From: Enterobacter sp. CC120223-11
GTDB lineage: Bacteria > Pseudomonadota > Gammaproteobacteria > Enterobacterales > Enterobacteriaceae
DNA: 64,000 nt
Reading direction: 5' to 3'
Assembly (NCBI RefSeq): GCF_900215375.1
Contig: NZ_OBEF01000005.1
Coordinates: forward strand, 1-64,000
Position 1 is the first letter of the stretch, and each line of letters begins with the position of its first letter. Shown here piece after piece: positions 55,416-64,000 of the stretch. The position numbers were made by a program, and so were the translations under genes. The notes under the pieces are model-generated. The model searched no databases. It saw nothing but the letters and a program-made list of their open reading frames with translations, and was not told the DNA's origin.

Positions 55416-57485
55416 TTACTGCAGCAGAGAAATATCCGCGACCTGCAGGAACAGCTCACGCAGTTTGGCCAGCAGCGTCAGACGGTTGATGCGCACGTCT
55501 TTATCGTCGGCGTTCACCATCACGTTCTCAAAGAACTCATCCACCGGTTCGCGCAGGGACGCCAGTTCGATCAGCGCATCCTGATAGCGGCCTTCGGCGA
55601 AGAACGGCTGCAGTTTGTCACGCAGAACAACCACGTGGGTTGCCAGCTTGATTTCCGCCGCTTCTTTCAGCAGGGAAGCATGCATGCTCTCGTTCAGCGT
55701 TTCGTCAGACTTAGCCAGAATGTTGGAAACACGCTTGTTGGCTGCCGCCAGCGCTGCTGCCTCTTCCAGGGTGCGGAAGTGGGACACCGCCTTCATGCGT
55801 GCATCGAAGTCCGCCGGACGGGTTGGACGACGTGCCAGCACGGCCTGAATGGTGTCAACGGTGAAGCCTTCGTCCTGATACCAGGCGCGGAAGCGGCCCA
55901 GCATAAAGTCAATCACCTCATCCACAACCTTCGCGTTGGTCAGCTTGTCACCGTACAGACGCACCGCTTCTTCGGTCAGCGTTTGCAGATCGAGGTTCAG
56001 GTTCTTCTCAACGATGATACGCAGCACGCCGAGGGCGGCACGACGCAGAGCAAACGGGTCTTTGTCGCCTTTCGGATGCTGGCCGATGCCGAAGATGCCC
56101 GCGAGGGTATCCATTTTATCGGCGATCGCGACAGCACAGGCTACCGGGTTGGACGGCAGGTCATCACCCGCAAAGCGCGGCTGATACTGCTCGTTCAGCG
56201 CAACGGCCACGTCTTCGGCTTCGCCGTCGTGACGCGCATAGTGCATGCCCATGATGCCCTGGGTGTCGGTAAATTCGAACACCATGTTGGTCATCAGGTC
56301 ACACTTGGAGAGCAGGCCCGCACGCGTTGCGTGATTGACGTCAGCGCCAATCTGCCCGGCAATCCAGCCCGCCAGGGCCTGAATGCGGTCGGTTTTATCG
56401 CGCAGGGTGCCGAGCTGCTGCTGGAACAGCACGGTTTGCAGGCGCGGCAGGTTGTCTTCCAGACGCTTTTTACGGTCGGTGTTGAAGAAGAACTCTGCAT
56501 CCGCCAGACGTGGGCGAACAACCTTCTCGTTACCGGAGATAATCTGGGTCGGATCTTTTGACTCGATATTGGTCACGAAGATGAAGTTTGGCAGCAGCTT
56601 GCCGTCGTTGCCGTAGACCGGGAAGTACTTCTGGTCGCCCTTCATGGTGTAGACCAGCGCTTCCGCAGGCACCGCGAGGAATTTCTCTTCGAACTTCGCG
56701 GTCAGCACGACCGGCCATTCCACCAGCGAGGTGACTTCTTCCAGCAGGCTTTCACTCAGGTCGGCGTTGCCGCCGATTTTGCGTGCTGCAGCTTCGGCAT
56801 CTGCTTTGATGGTGGCTTTACGCGCTTCGTAGTCAGCAATGACTTTGCCGCGCTCCGTCAGGATCTGCGGATACTGATCGGCGTTGTCGATGGTGAACTC
56901 CGGCTCGCCCATAAAGCGATGGCCGCGGATCACGCGATCGGAATCGATGCCGAGAATTTTTGCCGGAACGACTTTGTCGCCCAGCAGCAGGGTCACGGTG
57001 TGAACCGGACGCACGAACTGCACGTCGGACGCGCCCCAGCGCATCAGTTTTGGAATTGGCAGTTTGCCAAGCGACGTCGCCACCATATTTGGCAGCAGCG
57101 CTTCTGCGCTTTCGCCTTTCACGTGGGCGCGATAGAGCAGCCATTCGCCTTTGTCGGTTGCGATGCGCTCAGCCTGGTCTACGGTGATACCGCAGCCACG
57201 TGCCCAGCCTTCAGCCGCTTTGCTCGGTTTGCCTTCGGCGTCAAACGCCGCAGAAACCGCCGGGCCGCGTTTTTCAACTTCGCGATCGGGCTGCGCTGCC
57301 GCAAGACCCGCCACCTTCAGCGCCAGACGGCGAGGAGCGGCGAACCACTCAACGTTGCCGTGGGCAAGACCGGCGTTATCCAGCTCGGCCGTAAAGTTCG
57401 CAGCAAAGGATTCTGCCAGGCTGCGCAGGGCTTTTGGTGGCAGCTCTTCGGTGCCGATTTCCACCAGGAAAGTTTTTTCAGACAT
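55416..57485 (-). CDS. glyS: GlyS, glycyl-tRNA synthetase beta subunit
   Basis: The beta subunit of the alpha2-beta2 glycyl-tRNA synthetase binds tRNA-Gly and is essential. It has 689 residues as in E. coli, with the family N-terminus ([19 protein letters not shown]), the HD-like central part ([34 protein letters not shown]) and a C-terminal anticodon-binding domain ending [10 protein letters not shown]. The start is 9 bp after the glyQ stop. A second, foreign-looking copy of its last 170 bp lies 2.6 kb away. Confidence 0.98.
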   Translation of the reverse strand: MSEKTFLVEIGTEELPPKALRSLAESFAANFTAELDNAGLAHGNVEWFAAPRRLALKVAGLAAAQPDREVEKRGPAVSAAFDAEGKPSKAAEGWARGCGITVDQAERIATDKGEWLLYRAHVKGESAEALLPNMVATSLGKLPIPKLMRWGASDVQFVRPVHTVTLLLGDKVVPAKILGIDSDRVIRGHRFMGEPEFTIDNADQYPQILTERGKVIADYEARKATIKADAEAAARKIGGNADLSESLLEEVTSLVEWPVVLTAKFEEKFLAVPAEALVYTMKGDQKYFPVYGNDGKLLPNFIFVTNIESKDPTQIISGNEKVVRPRLADAEFFFNTDRKKRLEDNLPRLQTVLFQQQLGTLRDKTDRIQALAGWIAGQIGADVNHATRAGLLSKCDLMTNMVFEFTDTQGIMGMHYARHDGEAEDVAVALNEQYQPRFAGDDLPSNPVACAVAIADKMDTLAGIFGIGQHPKGDKDPFALRRAALGVLRIIVEKNLNLDLQTLTEEAVRLYGDKLTNAKVVDEVIDFMLGRFRAWYQDEGFTVDTIQAVLARRPTRPADFDARMKAVSHFRTLEEAAALAAANKRVSNILAKSDETLNESMHASLLKEAAEIKLATHVVVLRDKLQPFFAEGRYQDALIELASLREPVDEFFENVMVNADDKDVRINRLTLLAKLRELFLQVADISLLQ

Positions 57486-57494
57486 GGCCGCCTC

Positions 57495-58406
57495 TTATTT
57501 ATTCTTGTTGCACATCGGGAAGCCAAGGGCTTCACGGGAAGCGTAATAGGCTTCTGCCACGGCTTTGGTCAGGGTGCGAATGCGCAGAATGTAGCGCTGA
57601 CGCTCGGTGACGGAGATGGCTTTACGCGCGTCCAGCAGGTTGAAGCTGTGGGCGGCTTTCAGAATACGCTCGTAGGCAGGCAGCGGCAGCGGGTTTTCCA
57701 GCGCCAGCAGCTGCTGAGCTTCTTTCTCATACTGCTCGAAGCAGGAGAACAGGAAGTCGACGTCGGCGTATTCGAAGTTATAGGTGGACTGCTCCACTTC
57801 GTTCTGGTGGAACACGTCGCCGTAGGTGGTTTTACCCAGCGGGCCGTCGCTCCAGACGAGGTCATACACGCTGTCCACGCCCTGGATATACATCGCCAGA
57901 CGTTCCAGACCGTAGGTGATTTCGCCGGTGACTGGCTTACACTCGAGGCCGCCAACCTGCTGGAAGTAGGTGAACTGCGTCACTTCCATGCCGTTCAGCC
58001 ACACTTCCCAGCCAAGACCCCAGGCACCCAGCGTTGGGTTTTCCCAGTTGTCTTCCACGAAGCGAATGTCGTGGATGGTCGGGTCCATGCCCAGCTCTTT
58101 CAGGGATCCGAGATACAGCTCCTGAATGTTGTCCGGGGAAGGCTTAATCACCACCTGGAACTGATAGTAGTGCTGTAAACGGTTCGGGTTTTCGCCATAG
58201 CGACCGTCAGTCGGGCGGCGGGACGGCTGCACGTAGGCAGTCGCCATCGGCTCCGGGCCGAGCGCGCGCAGACAGGTCATCGGATGGGAGGTGCCAGCGC
58301 CGACTTCCATGTCCAGTGGTTGAACAATGGTGCAGCCCTGACGAGCCCAGTAATCCTGTAAGGTCAGGATCAGGCCCTGGAAAGTCCTGGTATCAAACTT
58401 TTGCAT
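57495..58406 (-). CDS. glyQ: GlyQ, glycyl-tRNA synthetase alpha subunit
   Basis: The catalytic alpha subunit, 303 residues as in E. coli, activates glycine and charges tRNA-Gly together with GlyS. Class II motifs are visible in [20 protein letters not shown] and [20 protein letters not shown], followed by [19 protein letters not shown]. Forms an operon with glyS. Confidence 0.98.
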   Translation of the reverse strand: MQKFDTRTFQGLILTLQDYWARQGCTIVQPLDMEVGAGTSHPMTCLRALGPEPMATAYVQPSRRPTDGRYGENPNRLQHYYQFQVVIKPSPDNIQELYLGSLKELGMDPTIHDIRFVEDNWENPTLGAWGLGWEVWLNGMEVTQFTYFQQVGGLECKPVTGEITYGLERLAMYIQGVDSVYDLVWSDGPLGKTTYGDVFHQNEVEQSTYNFEYADVDFLFSCFEQYEKEAQQLLALENPLPLPAYERILKAAHSFNLLDARKAISVTERQRYILRIRTLTKAVAEAYYASREALGFPMCNKNK

Positions 58407-58553
58407 ATATTTTCGTGCTGGATACGTGTGGAATTAAGGAAGCGTCAAGTATACCCGCTGGCTGCGAGATATACAGTATGAATGGCTTAGTTTGCCGAAT
58501 ATTGACGGAATATTGGGGAAACATAAGAGATTTCCCCCCGCGGCCCCTGCCGC

Positions 58554-58856
58554 TTAGCGCATCGAAAGGTGTAAAAATTGACCGTCTGCGTCAAAAGAGC
58601 AGATGAAACTCTCATTCTTCGGCGTATAGCCTTTTAGCTCATAGCTGCCCTGAAACTGCTCAAAGCCAGTCACATCAACCTTCTGCGCCCCCGTGTTGTA
58701 ACGCAACGCCGCTTTATTTTTGCAGAGCTGCTCCATGTTGAGCGAACGAGTCGGGTCGATTTTCGCCCGCTGAGCCTTCTGTTCAGGGGCTTTTGACGCG
58801 CTGCACCCTGCGAGGGCCACGGCGAGCAGCAACGGCACGAAATACTTCATCATCAT
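58554..58856 (-). CDS. ysaB: YsaB, small lipoprotein
   Basis: A 100-residue lipoprotein (E. coli YsaB 99) with a short signal and lipobox LAGC (Cys at residue 18). The mature part SLNMEQLCKNKAALRYNTGAQ and the tail CSFDADGQFLHLSMR are conserved. Function unknown. It lies upstream of glyQ with a 147-bp gap that carries the glyQ promoter. Confidence 0.9.
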   Translation of the reverse strand: MMMKYFVPLLLAVALAGCSASKAPEQKAQRAKIDPTRSLNMEQLCKNKAALRYNTGAQKVDVTGFEQFQGSYELKGYTPKNESFICSFDADGQFLHLSMR

Positions 58857-59040
58857 TTTGGGTAACGGCCTTATTCTTTGCCTGTTATTGTCGTTTTAAG
58901 ACTAGAGTGTTTTTCTGACCCTGCATTCTGCGAATCGGTTCCCGGGCCGACAAGCAAACCGCAGTAAACTCAGAATTTTCCAAAGGGACAATGGCCGGGC
59001 TCACCGGTCAGACTTTTTTTAGTACCACACTGAGGAACCG

Positions 59041-60036
59041 ATGTCAGGAAAGATTAACTGGGTAACCAACCTGCGAGGGATTGCCTGCCTGATGGTGGTG
59101 ATGATTCACACCACCACTTGGTATGTCACCAACGCCCACAGCACCAGCCTGCTCAACTGGGATATTGCCAACCTGTTAAACTCTGCCTCCCGCGTCAGCG
59201 TGCCGCTGTTTTTCATGATTTCAGGCTATCTGTTTTTCGGCGAGCGCAGCGCCCAGCCACGCCACTTCCTGCGGATAGGCCTGTGCCTGCTCTTCTACAG
59301 CGCGATAGCGCTGGCCTACATTCTGCTGTTCACCCATATCAACGTGGAGCTGTCGCTGAAGAACCTGCTGCAAAAGCCGGTGTTCTATCACCTGTGGTTT
59401 TTCTTCGCGATTTTTGTGATTTACCTGCTCTCACCGCTGATTCAGGTAAAAAGCGTTAGCGGCTGGATGCTATTGGCATTGATGATCGTGCTTGGCGTGG
59501 TGGCGAACCCCAATACTGTGCCGGTGAAAATGGGCCAATTTCAATGGCTGCCGGTGAATCTGTACATCGATGGCGACACCTTTTACTACGTGCTCTATGG
59601 CCTGCTCGGCCGCGCGTTGGGGATGATGAACACCGACAAAAAACCGCTGACGCTGCTATGCGCGGGCCTGTTTGTGGCATCGGTTTGGGTGATTTCACGC
59701 GGCACGCTGCATGAACTGAAATGGCGCGGCAACTTCGCGGATACCTGGTATCTGTACGCCGGGCCGATGGTGTTTATCTGCGCCGTCACGCTGTTCATCT
59801 TCGTGAAAAACATGCTGAACAGCCGCGAACTACCGGGACTGAGCACTATTTCGCAGTATTCGTTAGGGATTTACGGATTCCACGCACTGATCATTCATGC
59901 GCTGCGATCTGGCGGCATCGAGCTGAAGAGCTGGCCGCTACTCGATATTCTATGGATTTTCTGCGCCACCATTGCAGGCAGCCTGCTGCTCTCAATGCTG
60001 GTGCAGCGGATCGACACTCGTCGGCTGGTGAGTTAG
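59041..60036 (+). CDS. wecH: WecH (YiaH), O-acetyltransferase of enterobacterial common antigen
   Basis: WecH O-acetylates GlcNAc residues of enterobacterial common antigen. At 331 residues it equals E. coli. It is an integral-membrane acyltransferase-3 family protein with about ten TM helices; the conserved [17 protein letters not shown] (His in TM1) and [14 protein letters not shown] are typical. Its 3' end overlaps the convergent GlxA-type gene by 45 bp. Confidence 0.94.
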   Translation: MSGKINWVTNLRGIACLMVVMIHTTTWYVTNAHSTSLLNWDIANLLNSASRVSVPLFFMISGYLFFGERSAQPRHFLRIGLCLLFYSAIALAYILLFTHINVELSLKNLLQKPVFYHLWFFFAIFVIYLLSPLIQVKSVSGWMLLALMIVLGVVANPNTVPVKMGQFQWLPVNLYIDGDTFYYVLYGLLGRALGMMNTDKKPLTLLCAGLFVASVWVISRGTLHELKWRGNFADTWYLYAGPMVFICAVTLFIFVKNMLNSRELPGLSTISQYSLGIYGFHALIIHALRSGGIELKSWPLLDILWIFCATIAGSLLLSMLVQRIDTRRLVS

Positions 60037-60948
60037 GGCTCGGGTGCGGGCGCGATGCAGCTGGCGGGCAGAGGTAAAACCGGCCGCCAGCGCCGCCTGC
60101 TCCATTCCGCTTCCCTGCAAAAGCCGCTGTTCGGCCAGCGCCAGGCGGAGCTGCTCCAGATAATCCCTCACGCTAATCCCAAGATGTTGCCTGAACAAAC
60201 GCGTCAGATGACGAGGCGTGACGTGCGCCCGTTCAGCAATATCCGCCAGCGGCCAGGCGCGCTGAGGGGCCGCCGTCAGCGCATCCTGCGCCCGGTGAAT
60301 GGCCGGGTGAAGATGATTGCGATAGCGCAGCCAGGGAGAAAGCTGCGGATCATCGCCGGAGCGGCGGAACCACACCACCATCTCGCGCGCCACCGCCATC
60401 GCACGCTCCGGGCCGTACAGCCGGTTGATAAGATGCAGCGCCAGATCGATACCCGAGGTGATCCCTGCGCTGGTCCAGATGCCTTTATCTTCAATGAAAA
60501 TACGGTTCTCTTTGACGATAGCCCCGGGTGCTGCGGCCTTCAGGCGCGTAATCACATCATGATGGGTAGTGCACTGCACGCCGTGCAGCAACCCGGCCTT
60601 CGCCGCCAGCAGCGAACCGGAGCAGACGCACATCAGGGTTATCTCGCGAGCATGTAGCTGCGGCTGCTGGCGCGTCAGCCAGCGGCGCACCTGTTCGGCC
60701 TGCCGCGTGGAAAAGAAGTGGTTTGAATCGCAGACGCCGGGCAACACCAGCAGGCTACCCGCCGGAAGCCGCTCCGGCAGCGGCTCAATATTACCCATCG
60801 TCATGCCGATAGACGTCGGCACTTCCGCATCCGGCCCGATGTAGTGCAGGCGGAACGCATCCCCCGCCAGCACGAACGTTTCTGCAGGGCCGGTCATATC
60901 CAGCGACAGCACCCCAGGCAACATCACGAACCAGACGTCAGTAGTCAT
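59992..60948 (-). CDS. GlxA-family AraC-type transcription regulator
   Basis: A 318-residue regulator with an N-terminal DJ-1/PfpI-like domain (residues about 5-180) and a C-terminal AraC HTH domain (about 215-310; [24 protein letters not shown]). The nucleophile-elbow cysteine is kept in [12 protein letters not shown]. Such proteins sense small molecules, often amides or nitrogen compounds, and control nearby genes. It overlaps the isochorismatase-fold gene by 4 bp (ATGA), so the two form an operon and the hydrolase may act on the inducer. This pair takes the place of E. coli yiaAB. Confidence 0.9.
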   Translation of the reverse strand: MTTDVWFVMLPGVLSLDMTGPAETFVLAGDAFRLHYIGPDAEVPTSIGMTMGNIEPLPERLPAGSLLVLPGVCDSNHFFSTRQAEQVRRWLTRQQPQLHAREITLMCVCSGSLLAAKAGLLHGVQCTTHHDVITRLKAAAPGAIVKENRIFIEDKGIWTSAGITSGIDLALHLINRLYGPERAMAVAREMVVWFRRSGDDPQLSPWLRYRNHLHPAIHRAQDALTAAPQRAWPLADIAERAHVTPRHLTRLFRQHLGISVRDYLEQLRLALAEQRLLQGSGMEQAALAAGFTSARQLHRARTRALTHQPTSVDPLHQH

Positions 60949-61484
60949 AGCGATTCAAGCGTCTCCGCAACGGTTTTCACAGTGGCAAAGCGCCCTTCCA
61001 GCACGGTTTCGGTGTGGTGGCGCAGTGTCTCCACGTCCAAAGTAACGCCTTTGTGAGTCATCGGGAAGGTCAGCGTCGCTTCGGTGACGAAAGTGACCTG
61101 ATAGCCGAGATCGGAAGCCACGCGCGTCGTGGTTTCGCAGCACTGTTCGGTGCGCAGTCCACAAATAATTAGATGGTTGATGTCACGGCTTCGCAGCCAA
61201 AAATCCAGCCCGGTATCGGTGAATGCATTGTGCACATGTTTGTGAAAAACAACATCCGGCTGATGGCGTAAAAAGGACATTGGCTTGACGAAGCCACTCT
61301 CCAGGGAGAACGCGCCCTGCTCATCGACGTGGAAGATATCCACAATCGGCACGTTACGCTGCTGGCAGCCGGCAATTAGCGTCAGCATCGATGCCTGGAA
61401 GGCAGGTAAATCGGTGGTTTTCCAGTAATCACGATGTTCGAAGGACTGCTGGGTATCAATGTTAATCAATGCGGTGCGGGACAT
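60945..61484 (-). CDS. Isochorismatase-family cysteine hydrolase
   Basis: A 179-residue cytoplasmic hydrolase with the cysteine-hydrolase triad: Asp in NIDTQQSF, Lys in FHKHVHNAF, Cys in RTEQCCETTT. The nicotinamidase metal ligands are not obvious (IFHVDE instead of DWHP), so the substrate may be another amide, carbamate or an isochorismate-like ether. ATG at 61484, 8 bp after AGGAG. The ribosome site lies at the foot of a 12-bp inverted repeat. Translationally coupled to the GlxA-type regulator. Confidence 0.88.
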   Translation of the reverse strand: MSRTALINIDTQQSFEHRDYWKTTDLPAFQASMLTLIAGCQQRNVPIVDIFHVDEQGAFSLESGFVKPMSFLRHQPDVVFHKHVHNAFTDTGLDFWLRSRDINHLIICGLRTEQCCETTTRVASDLGYQVTFVTEATLTFPMTHKGVTLDVETLRHHTETVLEGRFATVKTVAETLESL

Positions 61485-61493
61485 GGTCAGACT

Positions 61494-61534
61494 CCTGTTC
61501 GTGTCGGTGTAAACACATTCTGGACACGAACAGG
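61494..61534 (-). promoter_or_regulatory. 12-bp perfect inverted repeat at the start of the isochorismatase/GlxA operon
   Basis: CCTGTTCGTGTC (61494-61505) and GACACGAACAGG (61523-61534) are exact complements, spaced 17 bp. On the minus strand the 3' arm ends in CAGG of the CAGGAG ribosome site, 8-10 bp before the ATG. It could be an operator (the far arm lies in a weak promoter TTATCA-N17-CAGAAT) or an RNA hairpin covering the ribosome site. Confidence 0.75.
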
Positions 61535-61573
61535 TGGCCTGATAAGGTCAAAAAAGGACAGCCAACCGCCGCT

Positions 61574-63028
61574 TCAGGACATCAGCGGTTTGAGCTGCTG
61601 ATAAAGCTGACGGAAGGTTTCACGGCGCGACGCATAGGCGGCATTCTGCGCCGCATCAGGCTGATGCGTTTCCTCCAGCGCGAGCTGCGGCAGCAATTCG
61701 GAGTACGGTTTGCCTGGGTGCATGGCAAGCTGCGCAAGGCGTGCCGCCCCCAATGCCGGACCAACGTCACCGCCGGTGCGGTAGTCCAGCGCAATGCCGC
61801 TGATATCGGCCAGCATCTGCCGCCAGTATGCGCTGCGCGCCCCACCACCTATCAGCGTCACGCTTTGCGGCCTGATGCCGCAGTCATGCACCACGTCCAT
61901 CCCGTCTGCCAGCGCGAAACCCACGCCTTCCAGCACCGCCTGCGCCAGCTCCGCCGGGCCGTGTTGATGGGTCAGACCGAAAAAGACGCCTTTTGCGTTC
62001 GGGTTGTTGTGCGGCGTACGCTCGCCGGAAAGGTACGGCAAAAACCATACCGGATCGGCATTTTTATCTGCCGTTTGCGCGGCAGCCAACAGCGCAGGAA
62101 CGTCTCCGAGGCCGGTCAATTTCGCCGCCCAGTCCAGACATGAAGCCGCGCTCAGCATCACAGACATCAGATGCCAGCGGCCCGGCAGCGCGTGGCAGAA
62201 ACTGTGCACCGCGCTCTCTGGCTTGCTGAGGAAACCGTTGCTGACGGCAAAGTAAACGCCTGATGTACCAAGGGATAACATCGCCTGGCCCGCGTCCGCC
62301 ATGCCGACGCCAACGGCGCCCGCGGCGTTATCGCCCCCGCCTGCGACAACGGGCACGGCAGGCATATTCCATGCCTGAGCTACCGACGGCAGCAGCGCGC
62401 CTGTGATATCGCTGCCTTCAGACAGCGCAGGCATGTTGTCGCGCGCTAAGCCGCACGCCTGAAGCATTTCATCACTCCAGTCGCGTTTTGCCACGTCCAT
62501 CCACATCGTGCCTGCCGCGTCTGACATGTCGCTGGCAAACTCACCCGTGATGCGCAGCCGCAGGTAATCTTTCGGCAACAGCACCTTATCCACCTGGCTG
62601 AACACATCAGGTTCGTGGCGCTTCACCCACAGCAGTTTGGGGGCGGTAAAGCCTGGCATCATCAGGTTACCGGTAATCTCGCGGGAGCGAGGCACCGCCG
62701 CCTCCAGCATTGCGCACTCTTCCGCGCAGCGCCCGTCGTTCCACAGAATGGCAGGACGCAATACGCGTTGCTGTTTGTCGAGCAGCGTTGCACCGTGCAT
62801 CTGCCCGGCAATTCCCAATGCTTTAACCTCTGCCAGCGAATGCTGGGCACCCAGCGCTTTCATCGCGCTATCCGTGGCCCGCCACCAGCTCTCAGGATCC
62901 TGTTCGGACCACAGAGGATGCGGCCTTGATACGGTCAGCTTCTCCGTTTGCGTGGCCAGCACGTCGCCCTGCTCGCTCAACAGAATGACTTTTACCCCGG
63001 ACGTGCCGAGATCGATCCCGATGTACAT
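61574..63028 (-). CDS. xylB: XylB, xylulokinase
   Basis: XylB phosphorylates D-xylulose to xylulose 5-phosphate, the step after xylose isomerase. It has 484 residues as in E. coli. FGGY kinase features: phosphate loop IGIDLGTSGVKVILL (residues 3-17), QMHGATLLD, the catalytic Asp in GGGDNAAGAVG (near 233) and the C-terminal ATP-binding block LIGGGARSAYWRQMLADI. It follows xylA with a 101-bp gap holding a REP element. Confidence 0.97.
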   Translation of the reverse strand: MYIGIDLGTSGVKVILLSEQGDVLATQTEKLTVSRPHPLWSEQDPESWWRATDSAMKALGAQHSLAEVKALGIAGQMHGATLLDKQQRVLRPAILWNDGRCAEECAMLEAAVPRSREITGNLMMPGFTAPKLLWVKRHEPDVFSQVDKVLLPKDYLRLRITGEFASDMSDAAGTMWMDVAKRDWSDEMLQACGLARDNMPALSEGSDITGALLPSVAQAWNMPAVPVVAGGGDNAAGAVGVGMADAGQAMLSLGTSGVYFAVSNGFLSKPESAVHSFCHALPGRWHLMSVMLSAASCLDWAAKLTGLGDVPALLAAAQTADKNADPVWFLPYLSGERTPHNNPNAKGVFFGLTHQHGPAELAQAVLEGVGFALADGMDVVHDCGIRPQSVTLIGGGARSAYWRQMLADISGIALDYRTGGDVGPALGAARLAQLAMHPGKPYSELLPQLALEETHQPDAAQNAAYASRRETFRQLYQQLKPLMS

Positions 63029-63050
63029 AAGGCGGCTCCTTGATTAAACA

Positions 63051-63120
63051 ATGCCGGATGGCGCTGACGCTTATCCGGCCTACAGATTTTGTAGGCCCGG
63101 TAAGCGAAGCGCCACCGGGC
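63051..63120. repeat. REP/BIME element between xylA and xylB
   Basis: ATGCCGGATGGCGCTGACGCTTATCCGGCCTAC followed by GTAGGCCCGGTAAGCGAAGCGCCACCGGGC: two REP units in opposite orientation. Its second unit matches the one at 47827-47856 except for two bases. It lies within the xylAB operon. Confidence 0.9.
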
Positions 63121-63129
63121 AATCAGGCT

Positions 63130-64000
<871 letters not shown>

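Noticed and set aside
56919-58178. A 419-codon plus-strand frame opposite glyQ and glyS
   Set aside because: Antisense to two essential conserved genes; spans the junction between them with no sign of selection as protein.

Overview
This window is chromosomal DNA from an enteric gammaproteobacterium of the Enterobacter/Lelliottia/Leclercia type. The gene order (yhjJ-dctA-pdeK-bcs-dpp-tRNA-Pro-eptB-yhjX-yhjY-tag-yiaC-bisC-yiaD-ghrB-yiaF-yiaG-glyS-glyQ-ysaB-wecH-xylB-xylA) follows the E. coli K-12 80-81 min region, and the proteins are close to their E. coli counterparts in length and sequence. It differs from E. coli by several insertions: a second cellulose operon, a transporter and an ABC-F gene around yiaG, a small islet at the 3' end of glyS, and a regulator/hydrolase pair in place of yiaAB. 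The genus is inferred from memory, without a database search.

Layout. (1) 1-5.3 kb: 49-bp tandem repeats, then yhjJ (degenerate M16 peptidase), dctA (C4-dicarboxylate uptake) and pdeK (c-di-GMP phosphodiesterase with a ruined GGDEF), all on the minus strand. (2) 5.4-19.5 kb: the E. coli-type (type II) cellulose locus, with bcsR-Q-A-B-Z-C on minus and divergent bcsE-F-G on plus. (3) 19.5-31.1 kb: a complete second cellulose operon of the bcsD-containing type I kind, bcsO-Q-A-B-C-D-Z on minus, placed tail-to-tail with bcsG. (4) 31.5-37.2 kb: the dppABCDF dipeptide transporter with a CA-rich leader that looks like a GcvB target. (5) 37.2-38.3 kb: palindromic repeats and a tRNA-Pro(UGG) followed by a degraded copy of its 3' half and terminator. 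(6) 38.3-50.9 kb: eptB, yhjX with a recognisable YpdB-type site, yhjY, tag-yiaC, bisC, yiaD, ghrB, yiaF, an aromatic-acid-type MFS transporter and yiaG. (7) 50.9-58.9 kb: an ABC-F ATPase, a 3' fragment of glyS, a short islet (Tat-exported nicotinamidase-like enzyme and an unrecognised secreted cysteine-paired protein), then intact glyS-glyQ and ysaB. (8) 59.0-64.0 kb: wecH, a GlxA-type regulator overlapping an isochorismatase-fold hydrolase, and xylB-xylA (xylA runs off the end).

How the genes work together. The two bcs loci together encode two cellulose synthases (BcsA with PilZ, BcsB), two outer-membrane exporters (BcsC), two GH8 endoglucanases (BcsZ), two BcsQ ATPases, the type II modifiers BcsE/F/G (phosphoethanolamine addition and c-di-GMP boosting) and the type I accessories BcsD/BcsO. 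PdeK beside them probably lowers the c-di-GMP that both BcsA proteins sense.

Most of the window is conserved core genome. The parts that deserve attention are the dual cellulose system and its internal differences, the glyS 3'-end islet, the tRNA-Pro partial duplication, the 12-bp inverted repeat over the ribosome-binding site of the isochorismatase/GlxA pair, and a pair of matching palindromes ahead of the MFS transporter. I did not find a clearly new defence or mobile system; no integrase, transposase, CRISPR or toxin-antitoxin gene is visible.
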